Position numbers and translations under genes: made by a program. The notes under the pieces are model-generated. The model was not told the origin of the DNA. It did not search any database and saw nothing but the letters and a program-made list of their open reading frames with translations. 64,000 nucleotides of DNA from Panacagrimonas sp965216805 (GTDB lineage Bacteria > Pseudomonadota > Gammaproteobacteria > Nevskiales > Nevskiaceae): contig NZ_CBDCGN010000003.1 of assembly GCF_965216805.1 (NCBI RefSeq), positions 1,426,001 through 1,490,000 of the forward strand, in the 5' to 3' direction. Positions 8,518 through 17,479 of this stretch are shown here, one piece after another. Position 1 is the first letter of the stretch, and the number at the start of each line of letters is the position of its first letter.

Positions 8518-10065
8518 TCACGGTGCCAGCAGATAGCTCCAGGTTTCGGTCAGCACGTCCTCGTCGTTCTTCAGGAAAGCGCGAATCTCCACCGGCTCGG
8601 CGGCGTTCAGGCGGTGAAAACGGAAACTCAGCCGCCATTGTCCGTTGACCTCGTTGCGAATCACTTCGCGTTCCATCAATGCGCCGTTTTCGTTGAGCCA
8701 GATCGCGCCCAACAGCTTGGCGTCCGGTGGAAGTTCGCGCAGCCGCGGGCCGTCGAAGTCCACCACCATGCGCAGGGATTCGTCCGCCTGGCTTACCCAG
8801 CCGCGGCTGCGCCGCGACTGCACCACCCAGCCGCCGGGCGGACGGATTTCCTCCTCCATCTGCCACGACAGGCGGTAGTTGTAGTCCAGGCCCGGGCCCA
8901 CCGGGGGTGGCGTTTCCGGCACCCAGTAGGCGACGATGTTGTCGTTGAACTCGTCGGGGGTGGGGATGCTGACCAGTTCGACGCGACCGGGCCCCCAGGC
9001 CCCGCGCGGCTCCACCCAGGCGCTGGGACGCAGGTCGTAGCGCTGGTTCAGGTCCTGGTAGTTGTTCCAGTCCCGGTCGCGCTGCATCAGCCCGTACCCC
9101 TTGGGATTGCGGGTGGCGAACGAGGTCACGATCAGGCGACGGGGGTTGATCAGCGGCCGCCACACCCATTCGTCGTTGCCGGTATGCACCATCAGGCCGT
9201 CGGACTTGTGGACCTCGGGCCGATAATCCTCGCTGACGGACCGCTGGTTTTCGCCGAAATGGAACATGCTGGTCAGCGGCGCCAAGCCCAGTTTGGTGAC
9301 GCCCTCACGCAGGTAGACGCGGCTGGTCACCTCCACCGTGGTGGTGATCCCGGGACGCAGCACGAAACGATAGGCCCCTGCCATGCGCCGCGAATCCAGC
9401 AGGCCGTATACCGTCAGGTGGCGGTCCTCGGCGCGCGGCCAGGCGATCCAGAACTCGGTGAAGTAGGGGAATTCCTCGCCCGACAGCAGTCCGGTGTCCA
9501 CCGCCAGACCGCGCGCCGAAAGTCCATACTGCTGTCCGGCGCCGAGCGCGCGGAAATAGCTGGCGCCGAGGAAACTCATGACCTCGCGGCCGTCTTGCGC
9601 GCCCTTGCCGAGGTGACGGACGCGAAAGCCGGCGAAGCCGATGTCGCCATAGCGACCGGGATCGAGCTGTCCGTTGCGTTTGCCGTAGTCGAAATCCTCG
9701 GCGCGAAACGCCACCGGGGCGACCCCGTCGGCGGTCAGCAGATGAATGCGCACCGGCTTGCGATAGTGCTGGCCGGGGTGGATCAGCTGCAGCTCGAACG
9801 GCAGCCCGCGCTGGGCCCAGATCGCGCGCTCCGGCTTGAAGCGGATGTCGCGGTACTGCCTCGGTTCCAGCTCGATCAGCTCCCGCGGCAGCGCGGTGTC
9901 CGGCGGCGCCACGTATGGCCGTTCGGACAAGTCCTGGGCCCGCTTGGCCACATACTCGAAATCGATTGCCAGGAGCTGGCCACAAGGCAGCATCAGCAGC
10001 GCAAGCAAGACGCCGGCGGCGCGGCGCATGCGTAGGTTCATTGGGGGACGATCCGGGCCAGTCAT
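8518..10065 (-). CDS. opgG: Periplasmic glucan biosynthesis protein OpgG (MdoG)
   Basis: 515-aa periplasmic partner of OpgH, needed for glucan branching or release. The frame is open further upstream. I start at ATG 10065 because AGGA lies 9 bases before it; ATG 10041 (MNLRMRRAAG) is the alternative. A signal peptide (MRRAAGVLLALLMLPCGQLLA) is followed by IDFEYVAKRAQDLSERPY, typical of the mature N-terminus. The family motifs GASYFRALG and GLSARGLAVDT are present. The start lies 19 bp after the marR stop, so marR may be transcribed with opgGH. Confidence 0.94.
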   Translation of the reverse strand: MTGPDRPPMNLRMRRAAGVLLALLMLPCGQLLAIDFEYVAKRAQDLSERPYVAPPDTALPRELIELEPRQYRDIRFKPERAIWAQRGLPFELQLIHPGQHYRKPVRIHLLTADGVAPVAFRAEDFDYGKRNGQLDPGRYGDIGFAGFRVRHLGKGAQDGREVMSFLGASYFRALGAGQQYGLSARGLAVDTGLLSGEEFPYFTEFWIAWPRAEDRHLTVYGLLDSRRMAGAYRFVLRPGITTTVEVTSRVYLREGVTKLGLAPLTSMFHFGENQRSVSEDYRPEVHKSDGLMVHTGNDEWVWRPLINPRRLIVTSFATRNPKGYGLMQRDRDWNNYQDLNQRYDLRPSAWVEPRGAWGPGRVELVSIPTPDEFNDNIVAYWVPETPPPVGPGLDYNYRLSWQMEEEIRPPGGWVVQSRRSRGWVSQADESLRMVVDFDGPRLRELPPDAKLLGAIWLNENGALMEREVIRNEVNGQWRLSFRFHRLNAAEPVEIRAFLKNDEDVLTETWSYLLAP

Positions 10066-10084
10066 GTGGCGTGATCCTGCAATT

Positions 10085-10624
10085 CTATTCGATGGCGCGC
10101 GCTTTTCCGTTGGCGGCTGTGCGGCGTGTAACGGGCGGCTTGCGGCCGCGTTTGCGGGCGGACCCCGGCAGTTCCTGCCGGGCCATTTGCGCGTAGCCGT
10201 CGCGCGCACGTTCGAGTACCGAGATCGCCACCGCCAGGTCGCGGGCTGAGATGCCGGTCAGACCCTGGATCCGGATTTCGGACACGATGCGGTCGACCTG
10301 GACGCACAGACGCCGCGCGCGCGGGGTTAGTTCCACGTGATAGGCCCGGCGGTCTTGCGGACAGGCACGGCGGACGATCCAACCGCATTCGCCGAGGCGG
10401 TCGAGCAGGCGTACCACCGTCGGCGATTCCACCGACAGCATGCGTGCCAGTTCGACCTGGGTCATGGGGCCGCCATTCAAGTGCAGGCACAGCAGCGGGC
10501 GCCAGCGTGCCTGCGACAGGCCCAGCGGCTCCAGCCGCGCGTCGATCACTTCGCGCAGCAGCCAATACGACTCGCGCAGCAGGCTGACGAAGCGGAAATC
10601 CGGCGCTTGGGAGGGCTGGTTCAC
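10085..10624 (-). CDS. MarR family transcriptional regulator
   Basis: Winged-helix repressor of the MarR/SlyA type. The core is LSQARWRPLLCLHLNG-PMTQVELARMLSVESPTVVRLLDRLGE-GWIVRR (recognition helix SPTVVRLLDRL) followed by the wing (DRRAYHVELTPRAR). The C-terminal tail is unusually basic (RKRGRKPPVTRR). The start is uncertain: I use GTG 10624 (VNQPSQAPDF, 179 aa). An upstream ATG at 10690 sits inside the palindromic promoter region and lacks a ribosome site. The gene is divergent from the efflux operon and 19 bp upstream of opgG. It probably represses the efflux genes and itself. Confidence 0.88.
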   Translation of the reverse strand: MNQPSQAPDFRFVSLLRESYWLLREVIDARLEPLGLSQARWRPLLCLHLNGGPMTQVELARMLSVESPTVVRLLDRLGECGWIVRRACPQDRRAYHVELTPRARRLCVQVDRIVSEIRIQGLTGISARDLAVAISVLERARDGYAQMARQELPGSARKRGRKPPVTRRTAANGKARAIE

Positions 10625-10672
10625 GTGCGCAAGGGACGGAGTGGGGGTGGGACGATAGTAAAAAGCAACTGC

Positions 10673-10709
10673 TTGACGAAAAGCTAGCATGCTAATTATT
10701 GTCCGACAA
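10673..10709. promoter_or_regulatory. Divergent marR/efflux promoter with two palindromes (probable MarR operator)
   Basis: TTGACG (10673-10678) with TTATTG 17 bases later is a possible -35/-10 pair reading toward the efflux operon. Within and just after it are a perfect palindrome TAGCATGCTA (10685-10694) and a perfect inverted repeat TTGTC-C-GACAA (10699-10709). MarR proteins bind short palindromes overlapping promoters, so these are the best operator candidates. The promoter match is modest. Confidence 0.5.
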
Positions 10710-10733
10710 ATATTGCTCTCCGGGGACCCCACC

Positions 10734-11879
10734 ATGTTGCGTCTGCGTGCCTGCTCCGCCGCGGTCGGTGCGATGCTGGCGGCCGGGATGGCCGCGTGCT
10801 CGCAGCCACCGCCTCCCGAGCCGCCGCCGCCGGAAGTGCGCGTCCTGGAACTGCGGCCGCAGCCGGCGGCGGTCGAAACCGGCTACGTCGCCCGGGTGGA
10901 GGCTTCCAGCACGGTGGAAATCCGTCCACGGGTCGGTGGCCTGCTGGAAAAGCTGGCGGCCGAAGAAGGCGCGCGCGTGCGGCGCGGACAACTGCTGTTC
11001 GAGATCGATTCGCAACCCTATCTGGAGGCCCTGGCGCAGGCCCGTGCGGCGGTGGCCCAGGCCCGCGCCAGCCAGGTGCAGGCCGAGCGCGACCTGGCAC
11101 GGGTGGAGCCGCTGCTGGAACTCAATGCGGTCAGCCGTCAGGAGTACGACGCCGTGCGGGCGCGCGAGCAGGCCGGTGCGGCGGCCGTGGACGCGGCACA
11201 GGCCGCGGTGCGCACCGCCGAGCTGGATCTGGAATACACCCGCGTCACCTCGCCGATCGACGGCGTGATGGGTCGCGCGCAACTGCGCGTAGGAGGCCTG
11301 GTGACGGCATATACCTCGCTGCTGACGACGGTGTATGCGACCGATCCGATGTTCGTGAACTTCAGCATCAGCGAGCAGCGCATGCTGGAACTGGGCCGGC
11401 TCTACGGCATCACCCGCGAGAAACCCGACCGCGAGCGGGTGTTCCGTCTGCAGTTGTCCGACGGATCCGAATATCCCCACCCGGCGCACGTGGATTTCGT
11501 CGATGCCGCGGTCGATGCCGACACCGGCACCCTGCCGATCCGGCTGTCCGTGCCCAACTCCGACGGCCTGCTGGTGAGCGGCCAGTTCGCCCGTGTGCTG
11601 GTGCAGACCGAGCAGGTGAAGGATGCGCTGCTGCTGCCGCAGCGCGCGGTGCAGGAGGTGCAGGGCCGCACCAGCGTATGGGTGATCGGCGACGACGACA
11701 TCGCGCAGCCGCGCAACGTCACCATGGGCGCGCGCATCGGCACCGAGTGGCTCGTGCAGGAGGGCCTGGAGCGCGGCGAGCGGGTGGTGATCGAGGGCAT
11801 GCAGAAGCTGCGTCCCGGTGCGCCGGTGACGGTGGTGGCGCCCGACGCCGCCAGCGGCGAAGCAGCGACGGAGTCCTGA
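10734..11879 (+). CDS. RND efflux periplasmic adaptor subunit (AcrA/MexA family lipoprotein)
   Basis: 381-aa membrane fusion protein joining the inner-membrane pump to the outer-membrane channel. The start ATG 10734 has GGGGA 7 bases upstream. The N-terminus MLRLRACSAAVGAMLAAGMAAC gives a lipoprotein-type signal, with the acylated Cys followed by a Pro-rich linker. The lipoyl halves (VEIRPRVGGLLEKL and SPIDGVMGRAQLRVGGLV) flank a helical hairpin rich in Ala/Gln/Arg (about residues 90-150). First gene of the three-gene efflux operon; the pump starts 7 bp after its stop. Confidence 0.93.
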   Translation: MLRLRACSAAVGAMLAAGMAACSQPPPPEPPPPEVRVLELRPQPAAVETGYVARVEASSTVEIRPRVGGLLEKLAAEEGARVRRGQLLFEIDSQPYLEALAQARAAVAQARASQVQAERDLARVEPLLELNAVSRQEYDAVRAREQAGAAAVDAAQAAVRTAELDLEYTRVTSPIDGVMGRAQLRVGGLVTAYTSLLTTVYATDPMFVNFSISEQRMLELGRLYGITREKPDRERVFRLQLSDGSEYPHPAHVDFVDAAVDADTGTLPIRLSVPNSDGLLVSGQFARVLVQTEQVKDALLLPQRAVQEVQGRTSVWVIGDDDIAQPRNVTMGARIGTEWLVQEGLERGERVVIEGMQKLRPGAPVTVVAPDAASGEAATES

Positions 11880-11886
11880 GGCCGGC

Positions 11887-14800
11887 ATGGTCAACTTCTT
11901 CATCGACCGGCCGATCTTTGCCGCGGTCCTGTCCATCATCATCACGCTGGCCGGCGTCGTTTCGCTGACGCAGTTGCCGGTGGCGCGCTTCCCGCAGATC
12001 GTGCCGCCGTCGATCGTGGTCACCACCACGTTCCCCGGCGCCGATGCCGTCACCGTCGAGCAGTCGGTGGCGGCGCCGATCGAGCAGCAGGTCAACGGCG
12101 TCGAGAACATGCTCTACATGAGCAGCAAGAGCGGCAACGACGGCTCGTACTCGCTCACCGTGACCTTCGACATCGGCACCGACCAGGACATCGCCGCGGT
12201 TCAGGTGCAGAACCGCGTCGCCATCGCACAGCGCCAGTTGCCGCAGGAAGTGGTGCGCCAGGGCGTCAGCGTCAACAAGCGTCAGCCGCAGATCCTGCTG
12301 CTGGTGGCGATCACCGCCAGCGACCCGGCGCTGGATTTTCTGTACCTGAGCAATTACGCCACGCTCAACGTGGTCGACGCGCTGGCGCGCGTGCCGGGGG
12401 TCGGGCAGGTGACGGTGTTCGGTGCGCGCGATTACGGCATGCGCATCTGGCTCAACCCCGAACGCATGGCCCAGCTCGGCGTCACCACCCAGGACGTCAG
12501 CGCGGTGCTGCAGGAGCAGAACGTGGTGGCACCGGCCGGCACCATCGGTGCCGAGCCGGCGCCGGAGGGGCAGGAGAAACAGTACGCGGTGTACGTACGC
12601 GGGCGTCTGGCCGACGTCGAGGAATACGAGAACGTGGTGGTGCGCGCACGCAGCGACGGTAGTCTGGTGCGGATCAAGGACATCGCGCGGGTGGAACTCG
12701 CCGCCACCGACTACACGCGCACCAACCGTCTCAACGGCGAGGCCTCGGCCGGCATCGGCATCTATCAGCTGCCGGACGCCAACGCGCTGGAGGTGCGCGA
12801 GGGCATCCGCCAGGCGATGGCGGAGCTGGAGCGTAGTTTCCCTGACGGCATCGAGTATTCGATCCCGTTCGACACCACGCAGTTCGTGGAGCAGTCGCTC
12901 GACAGCGTGGTGGAGACGCTGTTCGAGGCGTCCCTGCTGGTGCTGGCGGTGGTGTTCCTCTTTCTGCAGAGCTGGCGCGCCACCCTGATCCCGATGCTGG
13001 CGGTGCCGATCTCCATCATCGGCGCCTTTACCGCTTTCGTGATGCTGGACTTTTCCATCAACACGCTGACCTTGTTCGCGATGGTGCTGGCGATCGGGCT
13101 GGTGGTGGACGATGCCATCGTCGTGGTGGAGGCGGTGACCGCCAAGATGGATGCCACCGGCAAGTCGGCGCGCGAGGCCACGCGCGAGGCGATGGCCGAG
13201 GTCGGCGGTCCGGTGGTGGCGATCGCCCTGGTGCTGTCGGCGGTGTTCATTCCCGCCGCGTTCCTGCCGGGCTTGACCGGGCAGTTCTACCGCCAGTTCG
13301 CGCTGACCCTGTCGGTGTCGGTGATGATCTCCTGCCTGGTGGCGCTGACCTTCACTCCGGCGCTGTGCGCGCTGCTGCTCAGACCCGGTGCCGAAGGGGG
13401 GGCACCGGGACCGATCGGACGCTTCTTCGGGCTGTTCAACCGCGGCTTCGCGCGCGCCACGCAGGGCTACAGCGAAACCGTGCAGCGCGCCGTCCGCCGC
13501 AGCGGGGTGGCACTGGGCATATTCGGCGTGTTGACCGTGGTCGCTGCCTGGCTGGTGCTGTCGCGTCCCAGCGGTTTTCTGCCGGAGGAGGACCAGGGCT
13601 ATCTGCTGGTGGCGATCTCATTGCCGCCGGGCGCCTCGTTTCAGCGCACCGACGAGGTGGTGCTGGAGTTCGACCGCAAAGTGCATGCGATCCCCGGCGT
13701 CGTCGACGCGGTGGAGATTGTCGGCTTCAGCATCTTTGCCGGCATCACCAATCCGGCGTCCGCCTTTTCCTTCATCAGCCTTGCGCCGTGGGACGAACGC
13801 GGCGACGACCGGAGCGCGGCGCGCATCCTGCAACAGGTCGTGGAGGCCACTCGCGGCATCGAGGGCGCCAACTTCCTGGTGCTCAATCCGCCGTCGATTC
13901 CGGGCATCGGCACCGGCGGCGGCTTCGAGTTCGTGCTGCAGGACCGTGGCGGCGGCACGCTGGACCAGTTCACCGGCAACATCAACGCTCTGATCGGCAC
14001 CGCCAACCGGCAGCCGGAGCTGACGCGCGTATTTACCCAGTTCAATGCCAGCACGCCGCAGATCGAGTACGTGATCGATCGCGAACACGCCAAGACGCTG
14101 GGGATTCCGATCTCCGACATCTTTTCGTCGCTGCAGACCTTTCTCGGCGGCAGCTACATCAACGACTTCAATCTCTACGGCCGCACCTACCGCGTCACCG
14201 CCCAGGCCGATGGCGCCGCGCGCGCCGCGCCCGACGCGGTCAACCAGCTTTACGTGCGCTCGGCGGCCGGCGACATGGTTCCGCTGTCGACGCTGGTATC
14301 GATCCGCTCGCGGATAACGCCCGACTACATCGAGCGTTTCAACATCTTTCGCGCGGTGACCATCAACGGCAGTGCCCAGGCCGGCTACAGCTCGGCCGAG
14401 GCGATGGCGGCGATGGACAGAGTCGGCGACGAACTGCCCGAGGGCTACCAACATACCTGGAGCGGCGTCAGTTACCAGGAACGCAAGGCGGCCGGGCAAT
14501 CGGTCTACATCTTCGCCGGCAGTCTGGTGTTCGTGTTCCTGGTGCTGGCGGCACTCTACGAGAGCTGGCTGGTGCCGTTTTCGGTCATGCTCGGCATTCC
14601 CTTTGCCGTGCTGGGCGCCTTTGCCGCGCTGACCGCACGCGGCATGGCCAACGACGTCTACGCGCAGATCGGCTTGGTGATGTTGATCGGCCTGGCTGCG
14701 AAGAACTCCATCCTGATCGTGGAATTCGCCAAGCTGGCCTACGAGCGTGGCGTGCCGCTGGCCGAGGCGGCGGTGACCGGTGCGCGTCAGCGCCTGCGGC

Positions 14801-15024
14801 CGATTCTGATGACCTCGTTTGCGTTCATTCTCGGCACCACGCCGCTGGTGCTGGCCGGTGGCGCCGGCGCCGCGGCGCGCCAGGTGCTGGGCACCACGGT
14901 GGTGTTCGGCATGCTCGGCGCAACCTTGATCGGCATCTTCCTGGTGCCGGTTTTCTACGTGCTGCTGCAGGGCACGGTCGATCGCTGGCGTGGACGGCGG
15001 CCGCTGCCGCAGGCGAACCTGTGA
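11887..15024 (+). CDS. RND multidrug efflux transporter permease (HAE1 family, AcrB/MexB-like)
   Basis: 1045-aa inner-membrane proton/drug antiporter. Begins MVNFFIDRPIFAAVLSIII, typical of HAE1 pumps. The proton-relay motif GLVVDDAIVVVE in TM4 carries the adjacent Asp pair. The second half has the matching LVPFSVMLGIPFAVLGA and GLAAKNSILIVEFA segments. Two large periplasmic loops are present and the length is standard. Substrates cannot be predicted. Its 3' end overlaps the channel gene by GTGA, indicating translational coupling. Confidence 0.95.
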   Translation: MVNFFIDRPIFAAVLSIIITLAGVVSLTQLPVARFPQIVPPSIVVTTTFPGADAVTVEQSVAAPIEQQVNGVENMLYMSSKSGNDGSYSLTVTFDIGTDQDIAAVQVQNRVAIAQRQLPQEVVRQGVSVNKRQPQILLLVAITASDPALDFLYLSNYATLNVVDALARVPGVGQVTVFGARDYGMRIWLNPERMAQLGVTTQDVSAVLQEQNVVAPAGTIGAEPAPEGQEKQYAVYVRGRLADVEEYENVVVRARSDGSLVRIKDIARVELAATDYTRTNRLNGEASAGIGIYQLPDANALEVREGIRQAMAELERSFPDGIEYSIPFDTTQFVEQSLDSVVETLFEASLLVLAVVFLFLQSWRATLIPMLAVPISIIGAFTAFVMLDFSINTLTLFAMVLAIGLVVDDAIVVVEAVTAKMDATGKSAREATREAMAEVGGPVVAIALVLSAVFIPAAFLPGLTGQFYRQFALTLSVSVMISCLVALTFTPALCALLLRPGAEGGAPGPIGRFFGLFNRGFARATQGYSETVQRAVRRSGVALGIFGVLTVVAAWLVLSRPSGFLPEEDQGYLLVAISLPPGASFQRTDEVVLEFDRKVHAIPGVVDAVEIVGFSIFAGITNPASAFSFISLAPWDERGDDRSAARILQQVVEATRGIEGANFLVLNPPSIPGIGTGGGFEFVLQDRGGGTLDQFTGNINALIGTANRQPELTRVFTQFNASTPQIEYVIDREHAKTLGIPISDIFSSLQTFLGGSYINDFNLYGRTYRVTAQADGAARAAPDAVNQLYVRSAAGDMVPLSTLVSIRSRITPDYIERFNIFRAVTINGSAQAGYSSAEAMAAMDRVGDELPEGYQHTWSGVSYQERKAAGQSVYIFAGSLVFVFLVLAALYESWLVPFSVMLGIPFAVLGAFAALTARGMANDVYAQIGLVMLIGLAAKNSILIVEFAKLAYERGVPLAEAAVTGARQRLRPILMTSFAFILGTTPLVLAGGAGAAARQVLGTTVVFGMLGATLIGIFLVPVFYVLLQGTVDRWRGRRPLPQANL

Positions 15025-16418
15025 GGACGCTGGCGCCGGCCCTGACCGGGCTTTTGTTATCGGCCTGTGCGCTGGGCCCGGACTACGCGCGGCCGCCGCT
15101 GGAGATTCCGGCCGCTTATCCCAGCGCCGCGGCGCTCGATGCGCCGGGTTCGGACCGTGATCTGGCGTGGTGGGGGTTGTACCGCGACCCGACGCTGCAG
15201 GCCCTGATCGCCGAGGCGCTGACGCGCAATCTCGATCTGCGCATGGCGGTGGCGCGCGTCGAGCAGGCGCGGGCGTTGCGAGGGTCGACGCGGTTGACGC
15301 TGTTGCCGCAGATATCCGCCGAAGCCGGAGTCGAGCGCGAACAGCTCAGCGTGGACGCCATCGGCAGTGGCGAGCGCCTGCGTACCACCGAATCGGCGGG
15401 CCTGGGCCTGTCCTGGGAACTGGACTTGTGGGGCCGCCTGCGACGTGAGAACGAGGCCGCTCAGGCCGAGCTGCTGGCGGCCGAGCACGCACAACGCGGC
15501 GTGCAGGTGAGCCTGGTGGCGCAGGTCGCCACCGCCTGGTTCAGCCTGGCCAGCCTCGACGAACAGCTCGCGGTCACGCGCGCCACCGCGGTCACGCGCG
15601 AGCAGTTTCTGGAACTCACCCGCGCCCAGTTCGAGCGCGGCGTGGTCAGCGGGCTGGACGTGGCCACTGCCGAGGCGCAGCTGGCGCAGGCCCGCGTCAG
15701 CATTCCCGAATTCGAACGCCAGCTGGCGCAGACCGGCCACGCGCTGTCGCTGCTGCTGGGGCGCAACCCCGGCGCGTTCGAGCCGCCCGACCTGCAGACC
15801 ACCGCCGCGATGAATCCGCCGGTGCCGCCCGGGTTGCCGAGCCGCCTGCTGGAGCGGCGCCCAGACGTCCTGCAGGCCGAGCAGGCGCTGGTGGCGGCCA
15901 ATGCCCGCATCGGCAGCGCCAAGGCGGCGCTGTTTCCCACCCTGTCGCTGACCGGCAGCTTCGGCTCGCTCAGCGCCGCGATGACCGACCTGTTCAGCAG
16001 CGGCGCCGAGACCTGGTCGCTGGGCGTCGGGCTGCTGCAGCCGCTGCTGGATGCCGACCGCAACGGGTATCGCGTCGATCTCGCCGATGCGCGCAAGGCC
16101 GAGGCCCTGGCCGCCTACGAGAAGGCGGTACGCAACGGCTTTCGCGAGGTCGCCGATGCGCTTGTGGCGCGCCACAAGCTGGGCGAGATCGAGCGCGCGC
16201 AACAGCAACTGGTGGCAGCCCAGCAGCGCGCCGAAGAGATCGCCACCGCGCGCTACAAGGGGGGCTACTCGTCCTACTTCGACGTCATCAACGCCGACCG
16301 CGACCTGTTCAATGCCAAGCTGGCGCTGGCCGCGGCGCGGCTCAATGCGCGGCTGGCCTCGGTGGAGCTGTATCGCGCGCTGGGCGGCGGCTGGTTTACG
16401 CCCGGAACAAACAGGTAG
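15021..16418 (+). CDS. RND efflux outer-membrane channel lipoprotein (NodT/OprM family)
   Basis: 465-aa TolC-like channel. I start at GTG 15021, which overlaps the pump stop (GTGA). This gives MRTLAPALTGLLLSAC, a lipoprotein signal with lipobox LSAC, followed by the family-typical ALGPDYARPP. The two-fold repeat of the outer-membrane efflux domain is visible: about residues 60-250 with ELDLWGRLRRENEAAQAELL, and about 270-455 with RPDVLQAEQALVAANARIGSAKAALFPTLSLTGSF split across it. It completes the tripartite efflux system. Confidence 0.93.
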   Translation: MRTLAPALTGLLLSACALGPDYARPPLEIPAAYPSAAALDAPGSDRDLAWWGLYRDPTLQALIAEALTRNLDLRMAVARVEQARALRGSTRLTLLPQISAEAGVEREQLSVDAIGSGERLRTTESAGLGLSWELDLWGRLRRENEAAQAELLAAEHAQRGVQVSLVAQVATAWFSLASLDEQLAVTRATAVTREQFLELTRAQFERGVVSGLDVATAEAQLAQARVSIPEFERQLAQTGHALSLLLGRNPGAFEPPDLQTTAAMNPPVPPGLPSRLLERRPDVLQAEQALVAANARIGSAKAALFPTLSLTGSFGSLSAAMTDLFSSGAETWSLGVGLLQPLLDADRNGYRVDLADARKAEALAAYEKAVRNGFREVADALVARHKLGEIERAQQQLVAAQQRAEEIATARYKGGYSSYFDVINADRDLFNAKLALAAARLNARLASVELYRALGGGWFTPGTNR

Positions 16419-16472
16419 GATCGTTATCGCGGGTGACGCGCCGAGCGTGGCGTGTCGCGCTGGGGAAAGTTG

Positions 16473-17384
16473 ATGCGAGAAGCGGCCGTCGAAGCGGATC
16501 GTCCGGGGGTCAACGCTGGTGGGCGGGACTGGTTTCCGTTTGCCCTGCCGTCGTCGCCATTCAAACGCGGTCTCGTGCTGTGCATGGGGCTGAGCCTGCT
16601 CGCGCTGTGCCCGGCACGAAGGTCGCGCCTTTTGGCGGGAGACATTGACGACTTCGCTACCCTCGGTCGATCAGGTCGCTGGATGCTCGCTGCGCTCGGC
16701 TGGGTTGGCGCGCGTTCCGGGCGGTTGGCCATGCTGCAGCCGATTCACCGGCGGTTCTGGCAAAGCCGCGAAGGCGTGCTGCATTACGGCCACCATGAGA
16801 ATCGCCACAGCGGCGAATTCCTGATGCATCATGTGGACGTAGTCGACGAGGTTTGCGCTGCGGCGATGGTGCACGGCATCGAATCTCTCGTCGAGTTCGG
16901 CTGTGGACGTGGCGAGGTTCTGCAGCATTTCCTTCGCACCGGCCCTTTCGCGGCCGGGATCGGCGTCGATCTAAGCGCGGGGCTGCTCGCGATAGCGCGC
17001 GCAGCGACGATCGACCCGCGCATTTCCTACGCTTGCAACGATGCGCTCGGCTGGCTGCGAGTCAGCGGCAAGCCCGGATGCGTCTACCTGACTAACGGCG
17101 GCGTGTACGAGTACTTTTCTCCGGAACGATTGCGCGAGTTGTTTGCGCACATTTACGGCACGCTGCGACCGGCGATCATCGCGCTGGTCGAGCCGCTGAG
17201 CCCGGATCACGATCTCGAGGCCGACACCCGATCACGAACCTACGGCATAGAGCAGTCGTTCTCCCATCCGTATCCCGCGCTGTTGCGCGATGCTGGATTC
17301 TCGATCCTGCACCAGACCGACTACCGCGACGGCGCCGCGCAGCGCTGGCTGCGATTGATCGCAGTTGCCGGCCCGACGGCATGA
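16473..17384 (+). CDS. Class I SAM-dependent methyltransferase-like protein
   Basis: 303 aa. The Rossmann motif I SLVEFGCGRGEVLQHFL (about residue 145) is followed by the acidic end of strand 2 (GIGVDLSAGLLAIAR) and CNDALGWL. These fit a class I methyltransferase; the substrate is unknown. About 110 N-terminal residues precede the fold, including a hydrophobic stretch (GLVLCMGLSLLALCPA), which suggests membrane association. I start at ATG 16473 because GGGGAAAG lies just upstream; GTG 16452 is the alternative. It lies 54 bp after the efflux operon, with a JmjC-like oxygenase downstream. Confidence 0.72.
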   Translation: MREAAVEADRPGVNAGGRDWFPFALPSSPFKRGLVLCMGLSLLALCPARRSRLLAGDIDDFATLGRSGRWMLAALGWVGARSGRLAMLQPIHRRFWQSREGVLHYGHHENRHSGEFLMHHVDVVDEVCAAAMVHGIESLVEFGCGRGEVLQHFLRTGPFAAGIGVDLSAGLLAIARAATIDPRISYACNDALGWLRVSGKPGCVYLTNGGVYEYFSPERLRELFAHIYGTLRPAIIALVEPLSPDHDLEADTRSRTYGIEQSFSHPYPALLRDAGFSILHQTDYRDGAAQRWLRLIAVAGPTA

Positions 17385-17479
17385 GGACACCTTCATAGCA
17401 AGCACGCGCGCCCTTCGGCTCCGCAGGCCGGTGGCACGCTAATCAAGGCGAGTCGCGGTAAAAATGACGAGGAGACTTT

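Noticed and set aside
7909..10035. 708-codon open frame on the plus strand opposite opgG and opgH
   Set aside because: Antisense to two well-recognised genes; composition is the His/Arg/Gln-rich type produced by reading high-GC codons backwards, with no family similarity.
13365..15020. In-frame extension upstream of the outer-membrane channel gene
   Set aside because: It runs through the RND pump in another phase; the channel starts at GTG 15021 with a proper lipoprotein signal.
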